A stretch of 43,450 nucleotides of DNA from the NCBI GenBank assembly GCA_018816945.1, contig JAHIVC010000017.1, positions 1 through 43,450 of the forward strand, in the 5' to 3' direction. Within the stretch, counting starts at the first letter, position 1. Every line of letters begins with the position of its first letter. A program made the translations under genes and the position numbers. The notes beneath the pieces were generated by a model, which was not told the DNA's origin, made no database searches, and saw only the letters and a program-made list of their open reading frames with translations. This document shows positions 8,963 to 16,149 of the stretch, in pieces. Source of the stretch: Bacteroidota bacterium. GTDB taxonomy: Bacteria; Bacteroidota; Bacteroidia; Bacteroidales; GCA-2711565.

Positions 8963-9922
8963 TTATAGTTCCTGTTTTTCAAATTTTCGAACTATTTCTT
9001 TAATGTTTTTTGCGGAGGTCCAGAAGATATCCTCATTCCCATTCCGTGTACTGGTATAAAAAAAGTAATTGCCATCGGGAGTAATTGTTGCGCCATATTC
9101 AGACGCAGCTGAATTAATGTCATTTCCCAGATTTGTCGGTTCCGACCAGGAATTATCAGGTTTTTTACAGCTGATGTAAATATCTGATGCTCCAAATCCT
9201 CCCGGTTTGGTTGAAGAAAAGATCATTATTTTTTCATCCTGGGATAAAAAAGCGTCGAATTCACGATGTGGTGAATTAATGGGTTCGGGAAGTTTTTCGG
9301 CAGCAGTATATTGGCCATTCACATATTTTGAACAGAAAATATCATTGGTTCCCTGCCCTCCCCTTTGGGAATTAAAGTATAGATTCCCATTTTTTGTTAC
9401 AATGGGAAAATAGTCCTCGAATTCGGAGATAGCTTCTTTGGCAAACAAAACGGGTTCACCCCATTTATTCCCTTCGCGTTCCGAAATCCAAAAATCGTGA
9501 TTCATAAACGCCCTGCCTTCAAGGTGCCGAACCTTACCAGAACAGTATATCATCGAATTTCCATCGGAAGTAATAAATGGATCTATATCATCATTTGTGC
9601 CGGAGAAGTTGACTGGTTCAGGTTTTGTCCACTCGTTATCAATCAACTTGGTAACCATAAGCATCGTATTTGTTCCGGGTATACCCCGTCGTGAAAAGTA
9701 GAATTCCGTCCCATCACTGTTAAATACTGCATTTAATTCCCCATATTCGGTCGAGACAAATCCCGGAGCGAAAACCTGGCTCTTATCCCCAAGTTGAGTC
9801 TGGCCAAGATAAGAACCTTTTAAAACCGGAAAATCTGTTTGATTGGTTTGGCAAAAGGCAGACATATTTTGCATTAGCACTGCAATAAGTAAAAACAATA
9901 ATTTTTTAATCTTTTTTTTCAT
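8963..9922 (-). CDS. Exported PD40 beta-propeller protein, paralog e
   Basis: This 319-residue protein has a signal peptide (1-24), the motif FPVLKGSYLGQTQLG, and well-formed PD40 blades: FNSDGTEFYFSR, ITSDGNSMIYCSG, VTKNGNLYFNSQRGG, LSQDEKIMIFSST and ITPDGNYFFYTSTRNG. The repeats with STRNGNEDIF- or GGFGASDIY-type ends resemble propellers attached to OmpA-like proteins, but no OmpA domain is present. It ends with IFWTSAKNIKEIVRKFE, a diverged form of the family tail. The gene is 55 bp downstream of the S9 peptidase on the same strand and is probably cotranscribed with it, repeating the peptidase-propeller pairing seen at 2604-5725. Confidence 0.87.
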   Translation of the reverse strand: MKKKIKKLLFLLIAVLMQNMSAFCQTNQTDFPVLKGSYLGQTQLGDKSQVFAPGFVSTEYGELNAVFNSDGTEFYFSRRGIPGTNTMLMVTKLIDNEWTKPEPVNFSGTNDDIDPFITSDGNSMIYCSGKVRHLEGRAFMNHDFWISEREGNKWGEPVLFAKEAISEFEDYFPIVTKNGNLYFNSQRGGQGTNDIFCSKYVNGQYTAAEKLPEPINSPHREFDAFLSQDEKIMIFSSTKPGGFGASDIYISCKKPDNSWSEPTNLGNDINSAASEYGATITPDGNYFFYTSTRNGNEDIFWTSAKNIKEIVRKFEKQEL

Positions 9923-9977
9923 TTGTAAAACTATTTATAACAACCTGATAATGTATGATTTTAATTGTAACACCACA

Positions 9978-11927
9978 TCATTTTCCCTTTTCTAAATGTT
10001 TCTCAAAAAATGCCTCTGCAGTCTTAAAAACTTCGATTTTTAATTTCAAATCATTCATAATATTATGGCCTGCATTCTCGAACCTAAGATATTCAACCTC
10101 CGTTCCATTCTTTTTGAGCTGCGAAACAAAGTCATCCACTTCATTGATTGGGTTTCCACGGTCTCTGGCACCATTGACAATCATTAATGGATATACCAAA
10201 TTTGCGGCATGGAATAAGGGGGAAGTATTCACAAACTGAATACTGTCCTTTACCGGATCGCCAAATATTTCCTGATAGTTTTTAGGAATGGATTTGTAAT
10301 AAGGGAATAGATTTACATTTCCGCTCACGCTGATCCCGCAGGCGAACAGATCAGGAGTAAATGTAAGTCCGGCGAGTGCATTGTAGCCACCTGAACTATA
10401 TCCATAAATCGCAATTCTCTCTTTGTCGGCAATTCCTTCTTTGATCAGCCAGTTTACGCCATCAATGATATCATCCTGCATCTTTAGGCCCCATTGCTTA
10501 TAGCCCATTTTCTCAAAATCGCTTCCATATCCTTTTGAACCCCTGTAATTGATCTGCATTACAACATAACCCAGATTAGCATAAAACTGGTTTACATCAT
10601 TGTATCCCGGGATATCCCTCAGGTGAGGACCACCATGAGCATTTATGATCACAGGTGCTCTCTTGAGTTTTAAGCCGGACGGAACCGTAAGATAGCCGTT
10701 CATTGTCAATCCGTCTCTTGAAGTAAAACTGATATTTCTTACTTCAGCGATGTTCTTTTCAGGCAACCAATTGCTCAGCCTCCAGACAAGCTCTGCCTTT
10801 TTTGCCGGATAATCAAAATAATAATAGGCACCCTTTAAGCCCCCACTGCTAATTCTGAATAAAATTTTATTATAATCGTTTGAATAGGAAATCATTTTAT
10901 ATTCATAATCTCCCAAAATTCGTTTTATGGCATCAAACCTTTTTTGGGTTTCATTATCAAAAAAGACCAGCTCGTATTTTTCGCTATAATAATTAGCATA
11001 AAGCGGTTTTTTGAATTCCCATGAATAATTGAGTTGTGCAGTTTCAGAAATTACATCATTACTTTCCTCTAAACTCCAGATATCGTATTGCGGGTTTTCG
11101 CAAACTACACTTACTTCTTTCATCAGCTCAAGATTATATTCAAGGATGGCCATTCGCTCTCTTCCAATATTTGAATAAGCATAAATTGACTTGTTATCAG
11201 CCGAAAAGTCTAAAGGATAAAAGGACTCATTTAAGGTTGTTGGAATAGCCAGATCAAATTTATTTTTGTCTGCATTAAACTTCATGATACCCATTTGTGT
11301 TCTTGCTATTCTGATTTTTCCATCATTATCTGCAAAATACATCTTCAACCCACCTTCATCCTGGAAGGTTAGCTCTAGGCTACCGGTTAATACATTCAGA
11401 CGATAGATATCTGTTGCTCTTGGATCTCTTTTATTGGAAGCAATTAATATTTCATTTTCGGTTCCGGAATGAATCGTGATGATTGAAGAATTTGAATTAG
11501 CGAAATCAGTCAGACATTTCACAACATTTTTTGAAATATCGGCCATAAAAACTTTGTATCTTCTGTTCCCTAAACTGTCCTTACAAAAAACCAGTTGATC
11601 ATCATTTATCCAATAATATGGTCTTTTACTGAACCCGTTGATGGCAGGAAAATTTGACACAGAATCGGATGTAACCGATAAAAGATTACCATTTTCAATG
11701 GTCTGTACAACAAGATTATGACGATTTTCTTCATGCGTGATATATGCCAGCATCTTGCCGTTTGGAGATAGGGTGAAATCTGACTTTAATTCCTGTTTAA
11801 AAAATAATTCGGCAGGGATGTGCTTGCCATCAGCCAATTTTACTTTACCGACTTGGGCTAAAGATAATTGAGAACACAGGATTAAAAGAAATCCAATGAT
11901 GATCATTTTTAGATTATTCCTTTTCAT
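9978..11927 (-). CDS. S9 family (prolyl oligopeptidase type) exported serine peptidase
   Basis: The 649-residue protein has a signal peptide (1-24), an N-terminal beta-propeller (about 40-380, including FTLSPNGKMLAYITHEE) and a C-terminal alpha/beta hydrolase. The triad is Ser511 (GYSSGG), Asp589 (GARDRG) and His621 (NAGHNIM). The HGGPH oxyanion segment and NYRGSKGYG are present. Family S9 enzymes cut peptides after Pro or Ala, with the propeller limiting access to the active site. It probably acts in the periplasm on peptides. It is followed by PD40 paralog e and has a 367-bp upstream region of its own containing a weak phased repeat. Confidence 0.92.
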   Translation of the reverse strand: MKRNNLKMIIIGFLLILCSQLSLAQVGKVKLADGKHIPAELFFKQELKSDFTLSPNGKMLAYITHEENRHNLVVQTIENGNLLSVTSDSVSNFPAINGFSKRPYYWINDDQLVFCKDSLGNRRYKVFMADISKNVVKCLTDFANSNSSIITIHSGTENEILIASNKRDPRATDIYRLNVLTGSLELTFQDEGGLKMYFADNDGKIRIARTQMGIMKFNADKNKFDLAIPTTLNESFYPLDFSADNKSIYAYSNIGRERMAILEYNLELMKEVSVVCENPQYDIWSLEESNDVISETAQLNYSWEFKKPLYANYYSEKYELVFFDNETQKRFDAIKRILGDYEYKMISYSNDYNKILFRISSGGLKGAYYYFDYPAKKAELVWRLSNWLPEKNIAEVRNISFTSRDGLTMNGYLTVPSGLKLKRAPVIINAHGGPHLRDIPGYNDVNQFYANLGYVVMQINYRGSKGYGSDFEKMGYKQWGLKMQDDIIDGVNWLIKEGIADKERIAIYGYSSGGYNALAGLTFTPDLFACGISVSGNVNLFPYYKSIPKNYQEIFGDPVKDSIQFVNTSPLFHAANLVYPLMIVNGARDRGNPINEVDDFVSQLKKNGTEVEYLRFENAGHNIMNDLKLKIEVFKTAEAFFEKHLEKGK

Positions 11928-12294
11928 TGATTTAATTTTAAGAAGATTTTATATGATAAATAATTTGGATAATCAGTCCTATTTTACTGGTAGGATTGTC
12001 TTTCGATAATAAATTGCAGGAATTCGATTTCATAGAATATTTATTTATAAATGACTTAGAAAAAAATATTTATAATATAATGATGCACAATCTTAGTACC
12101 ATATTTTTTTTTGATATTGTAAATCAATAAGATGACCTTAAAATCCTTCAGATATTTTAAATTAATTGTACGATAATGATTCACTAGATGAATGATATTG
12201 AACACTTTTGGTCACTATAACATTAGTTTAAATATTGATTTCAGATTTATTACATAAATTATCATTTTTGATAAAAAACACATACAAATTCTTG
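11928..12294. other. 367-bp noncoding stretch with a weak phased repeat
   Basis: I see no credible gene. TTTCGAT (12001-12007) and ATTCGAT (12022-12028) repeat with a 21-bp period, 74 bp upstream of the S9 peptidase start. The flanked half-sites (11999-12011 and 12020-12032) match the SnoaL-upstream site in 9 and 6 of 13 positions. A TCACTA repeat (12181 and 12212) is also present. The rest is AT-rich and featureless to me. Confidence 0.3.
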
Positions 12295-12789
12295 TCACTT
12301 CTGTGCAAATGAAAAATGCATCTGAACAATGACCCATCGCCCATCTCTCTTTTCCAGAACGCCTGTCCAACGGGCATTCATCCAGCTTGCCGGTTGTCCC
12401 TTCCATTCGTTCACATCATCAAGGACACAATAGTACCAGGCAACTGTACCAGACTGAGAAACAGATATCTTCAAATCCCTGATTTCATAACTGATTGCTT
12501 TAAAATCTGGGCTGCCCCAAAACGTTTCTGCTTTTTTAAACTCGTTAAATCCTAGGGTAATTCTCACACCAGGACCAACTTCCAAATAATTTGAATCATT
12601 TGCAATGATGCCATAGAGCAATTCAAAATCTTTATCCTTTGCCCAACCAATGGCTCCATGAATGGCTTTTTCAATTAGCCCAATTTCGGCTGATTTGTTG
12701 ATTTCAACAGTGGGTGTTAAATTATTGCAGGAATAAGCAAAAAGCATCACAAGCAATAAGCTGATCAGCATATTTTTTTCAACTTTCAT
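12295..12789 (-). CDS. SnoaL/NTF2-like lipoprotein
   Basis: This 164-residue protein starts with a lipoprotein signal peptide ending in FAYSC (Cys21), so it is probably membrane-anchored. The rest is a single SnoaL_3-type domain: an N-terminal helix, IANDSNYLEVGPG, then strands VAWYYCVLDDVNEW and NARWTGVLEKRDGRWVIVQM, typical of this fold. Such domains often bind small ligands, and no function can be assigned. It is the gene nearest to the divergent LytS/LytTR pair. Its upstream region has the clearest direct repeat of the window (12851-12884), making it a strong candidate target of that system. Confidence 0.82.
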   Translation of the reverse strand: MKVEKNMLISLLLVMLFAYSCNNLTPTVEINKSAEIGLIEKAIHGAIGWAKDKDFELLYGIIANDSNYLEVGPGVRITLGFNEFKKAETFWGSPDFKAISYEIRDLKISVSQSGTVAWYYCVLDDVNEWKGQPASWMNARWTGVLEKRDGRWVIVQMHFSFAQK

Positions 12790-12850
12790 TTTATAATTTT
12801 TTTATAATTTTTCTAAAAATAGAATGAATGTAGTTTCTGAAAATTAATAA

Positions 12851-12884
12851 TCTATCAATGACAAAAAGAGCTATATCAATGACA
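12851..12884. promoter_or_regulatory. Strong 13-bp direct repeat at 21-bp period, candidate LytTR operator
   Basis: TCTATCAATGACA (12851-12863) and TATATCAATGACA (12872-12884) differ at one base and are phased by 21 bp, two helical turns. LytTR regulators are known to bind paired short direct repeats separated by about 12-13 bp, the same geometry. The site lies 62-95 bp upstream of the SnoaL lipoprotein and 161-194 bp upstream of the kinase gene, so it could serve either direction. Confidence 0.5.
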
Positions 12885-13044
12885 GTTAAATAATTAATTT
12901 TGTAAAAAACCTAATTTCCACCCCGTTCATGCGTGATAAATTGCATTTTATAGGTCCATTCTTGTATTTTGGAAATAATATTGAAATTGATGAAATAAAT
13001 AACCTTAAGAAATAATACATTTGTCTAAATAATCATGATTATAG

Positions 13045-14112
13045 ATGAAAACTAAAAGGTTCGGTATACTTCATTTTTCTAATTATAAATACATATACTA
13101 TCATGCGTTATACTGGACATTAAATGTTTTATTTTTTACCCTGATATTTTGGTCAAATAATAATTACACAGATTTTCTGGACATGCTGCATGAGAATGCT
13201 GCCTTTCTGCCAGGTGGAATGCTTTTTACCTATTTTAGTGTCAACTACCTGATTCCCAAATATTTTTTCAAGAATAAAATCAGAAGCTATATTTTCCTGC
13301 AACTATTGGTATTACTTGTCTATCCGTTTTTCTCAAATGCCATCGTAACTTTTTATGTGTCACCCATTATTCATGACACACATACTTCTTACAATTTTTA
13401 TAATGAATTCCTGTCAATTTTGTTAATCCTTATATTCGACATTGTTCCTTTAGCAGGAGTAAAATTTTTAAAACAACTTAGGATTACAGCAGTCCAGAGT
13501 GAAATGAATAAAAATGAAAAACTAGAGACTGAACTTAAGCTTCGTGAAGCAGAACTTAAACTTCTCAAGGGTCAGATTCATCCTCACTTTTTATTTAATA
13601 CATTGAATAATTTATATTCTCTTTCCATTCAAAAATCTGAAAAAACATCTGAAGTTATCATTAAAGTAGCTGATTTGTTAAATTATATTATTTATGATTG
13701 CAGGAGCGAGAGGGTATCATTGGAAAAGGAATTGGAATTTATCAATAGTTATATTGAACTCGAAAAATTAAGATATGATGAAAGTTTAAAATTAAATGTA
13801 TCCATCTCTGGAGATTTTCATGGTAAATTCATAGCACCCATGATCCTGCATTCCTTTATAGAGAATAGCTTTAAACATGGTGCCAGCAAAACCACCGGTA
13901 ACACCTGGATTGATATATCTATGAAAGTTGATGGAAGAAATCTTAATTTTAAGGTAAAAAACAGTAAGCCAAACGAAGCAGAACTATCTAATTCAGGAAT
14001 TGGCATTGAAAATACAAAGAAAAGGCTCGAACTTATCTATCCTGAAAGACATCTTTTGGTAATAGAAGAAAGAATTGACAGTTATAGTGTTACACTTGAA
14101 ATTCAACTATAA
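13045..14112 (+). CDS. LytS/YehU-type membrane sensor histidine kinase
   Basis: The 355-residue kinase has four hydrophobic segments within residues 20-140, little extracytoplasmic sequence, and a coiled linker (about 150-175). Next comes the His_kinase (PF06580) motif QIHPHFLFNTLNNLYSL with the phospho-accepting His around 179-181. The ATP-binding region contains ENSFKHG and the G box GIGIENTKKRL. Such kinases sense a signal within the membrane and phosphorylate a LytTR regulator. The partner starts 5 bp after this stop codon. The pair is divergent from the exported hydrolase/propeller genes at 1-12.8 kb, which suggests it controls them. Confidence 0.93.
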   Translation: MKTKRFGILHFSNYKYIYYHALYWTLNVLFFTLIFWSNNNYTDFLDMLHENAAFLPGGMLFTYFSVNYLIPKYFFKNKIRSYIFLQLLVLLVYPFFSNAIVTFYVSPIIHDTHTSYNFYNEFLSILLILIFDIVPLAGVKFLKQLRITAVQSEMNKNEKLETELKLREAELKLLKGQIHPHFLFNTLNNLYSLSIQKSEKTSEVIIKVADLLNYIIYDCRSERVSLEKELEFINSYIELEKLRYDESLKLNVSISGDFHGKFIAPMILHSFIENSFKHGASKTTGNTWIDISMKVDGRNLNFKVKNSKPNEAELSNSGIGIENTKKRLELIYPERHLLVIEERIDSYSVTLEIQL

Positions 14113-14117
14113 TATCC

Positions 14118-14837
14118 ATGAAAACTAAATGCATTATTGTTGATGATGAACCCCTTGCTATCAAATTAATAAAATCACATGTCTCTAAATTTGATTTTAT
14201 TGAGGTAGTGGGCGAATGCAAATCAGCCATACAAGCGATTGACGTTTTAAGAACTGTAAATATCGATCTGATGTTTCTCGATATTAATATGCCCAAAATA
14301 ACCGGTTTGGAATTTCTTAAATCACTGCCGCATCCACCTTATGTTATCATAACTACGGCATATCGGGAGTATGCACTTGAAGGCTTTGATCTCAATGTTG
14401 TCGATTACCTCTTAAAACCAATCTCATTCGAAAGATTTTTAAAAGCGATCAATAAATACTGCGAACGTCTGGCTAAAAATATCAATCTAGAAACAACAGT
14501 ATCTGACTCTGAAATTAAAAAGACTTTTATTTATGTTCAGGATGGAAAAACGATTCATAAAATCAATTTGGATGACATCCTGTATTTTGAAGGATATGGC
14601 GAATATGTAAAGATTCATACGATTCAGAAGACTTATCTTTCGAAAGAAACGATGCATGAATATGAATCGAATTTACATATAAACCATTTTATCCGGACAC
14701 ATAAATCCTACATAGCTTCTATCAATAAAATCAATGCATTCACTTCTACAACAATCCTAATACAAGATAAGGAAATACCTATTGGCAGGTCCTATAAAGA
14801 GAGTGTCAACCAAACTATAGCATATTCGAAGAAATAA
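14118..14837 (+). CDS. LytTR family response regulator
   Basis: The 239-residue protein has a receiver domain (1-120) with acidic pocket DDE (9-11), phospho-acceptor Asp55 (FLDINMP) and Lys100 (LLKP). A LytTR DNA-binding domain follows (about 140-236: DDILYFEGYGEYVKIHT, FIRTHKSYIASINKI, IPIGRSYKESV). It is cotranscribed with the kinase 5 bp upstream. LytTR domains bind paired direct repeats, and candidate sites are present upstream of several genes in the divergent cluster. No other DNA-binding protein is encoded in that cluster. Confidence 0.95.
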   Translation: MKTKCIIVDDEPLAIKLIKSHVSKFDFIEVVGECKSAIQAIDVLRTVNIDLMFLDINMPKITGLEFLKSLPHPPYVIITTAYREYALEGFDLNVVDYLLKPISFERFLKAINKYCERLAKNINLETTVSDSEIKKTFIYVQDGKTIHKINLDDILYFEGYGEYVKIHTIQKTYLSKETMHEYESNLHINHFIRTHKSYIASINKINAFTSTTILIQDKEIPIGRSYKESVNQTIAYSKK

Positions 14838-14943
14838 ACGATAAAAGTATATTTGGTTTCCTAAATAAACGACTACAAATCATGCTTCTCAAATAGTCGC
14901 ATAGGTCGCGCTAAACTTTTCTGATTGCCCCTTCACAAATTAG

Positions 14944-16101
14944 CTATCTCACCTTAATGTTTTTAATCATTCCGGTTTCGGTATCAAATTCAATTTCTGA
15001 TTTTAATGATGGGCTTTGCACAACAATTCCAAACTGGTTGATCAACTTTTGAGTTTCATGAATAATTTCACCGTTATATAAGAGTTGAATATTAGTTTGC
15101 TCAGGGATACAGTAATAGAAGCCGCTTATATCGCTTGCTTCAACTGTAGTAACAGCTTGTACAAACCGATCGATTGCAGATGAATTTTGCTGGGGAATGA
15201 TTTTTATTTGCACTCCGGTACCTCGAGATGGACCACTTATAAATCCCTCCTTTTCAGAAAAATTAAAAACCATTTGGTTACCAGTAGCATTCTTTTGAGG
15301 CAAATAAACAAATGATTTTAAAATCAGTTCCTTTTTAGTTCTGCCTATAAAAAGTGAAAGGTATTCTGCTTCCATTTTTTTCAATTCGGTATCCATATAG
15401 ACCATACTTCCGGCATAATTTGTTTCCTGATAGCCTGTCAACAACAAAAATCGGTTTTCACGAAGTTTAGCTATAAATTCAGATGTTTCTTTTGCTTTTT
15501 GCTCCAGGTTTTTCTCAAGCCAAGTGGTATTGTAAAAATATTGCTCAAATGAAGCTGTATCTATACTTATTCTTCTGACTATCGTATCAATATGCTGATA
15601 AAAATTGTGATCGGCGAAATAATTAAATAAAGATTTCTCGTTGTTAGAATCCAGATTTACATTCACTTGTTCATAATTTACCTGCCCTACTGTATTCGAC
15701 AAATTCACCCCTTTAATAATCCCTGATTTTGTTAAACTTAAGTTAAATGATTTATCTTCCTTCGATTTTTTATCGATATATACAAAAAATGATTGTTCGG
15801 GATCAGGTTGAGTGAAGGTACTTATTCGCACTTCCTTGATTTCATAATGAGAACTTTGTTCCTGAATTACCTTACCAAGGCCCAGATATTTTTCAGCATA
15901 TTCATGCAACGGACCGGGAATATTTTCCCTCAATTCAACAATTACATCAACCTTTAATAGTGTTCTCGGAAGTGAGTAAAACAGTCCATCCTTAGTATTC
16001 AAAGTATTTGAAGTTCCAATGCGGTGAACTTTTATTTGAGCAAATGCCTGAATAAAAAATAACTGAATAATGACGAATAAAAAAACATACTTGTATCTCA
16101 T
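14944..16101 (-). CDS. Exported DUF4831 family protein
   Basis: This is a 385-residue protein with a signal peptide (1-21). It contains the DUF4831 hallmark GLFYSLPRTLLKVDVIVE followed by PGPLHEYAEKYLGLG, and the typical YEIKEVRISTFTQPDPEQ segment. The family is common in Bacteroidota; its function is unknown. The last gene of the minus-strand run, it lies 48 bp after the GSIII gene and converges with the LytTR gene. I see no strong terminator in the 106-bp convergent gap. Confidence 0.85.
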   Translation of the reverse strand: MRYKYVFLFVIIQLFFIQAFAQIKVHRIGTSNTLNTKDGLFYSLPRTLLKVDVIVELRENIPGPLHEYAEKYLGLGKVIQEQSSHYEIKEVRISTFTQPDPEQSFFVYIDKKSKEDKSFNLSLTKSGIIKGVNLSNTVGQVNYEQVNVNLDSNNEKSLFNYFADHNFYQHIDTIVRRISIDTASFEQYFYNTTWLEKNLEQKAKETSEFIAKLRENRFLLLTGYQETNYAGSMVYMDTELKKMEAEYLSLFIGRTKKELILKSFVYLPQKNATGNQMVFNFSEKEGFISGPSRGTGVQIKIIPQQNSSAIDRFVQAVTTVEASDISGFYYCIPEQTNIQLLYNGEIIHETQKLINQFGIVVQSPSLKSEIEFDTETGMIKNIKVR

Positions 16102-16149
16102 AACTTAATTTTTAAGTCAAATTTGAATACCAAAATACGAATTTTGAAC

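Noticed and set aside
9955-10239. A 94-codon plus-strand frame opposite the S9 peptidase
   Set aside because: It lies antisense to the catalytic end of a clear S9 peptidase gene and has no domain features.
12215-12406. Minus-strand frame overlapping the SnoaL gene end
   Set aside because: It is out of frame with the conserved SnoaL domain and has no recognisable features.
1-14837. CPBP (Abi) genes as proof of a phage-defence island
   Set aside because: The Abi name is historical. No nuclease, toxin or other defence gene is present, so a defence role is not supported.
14838-14943. Bidirectional terminator in the convergent gap
   Set aside because: Only a 5-bp GACTA/TAGTC pairing with a long loop is visible, too weak to call.
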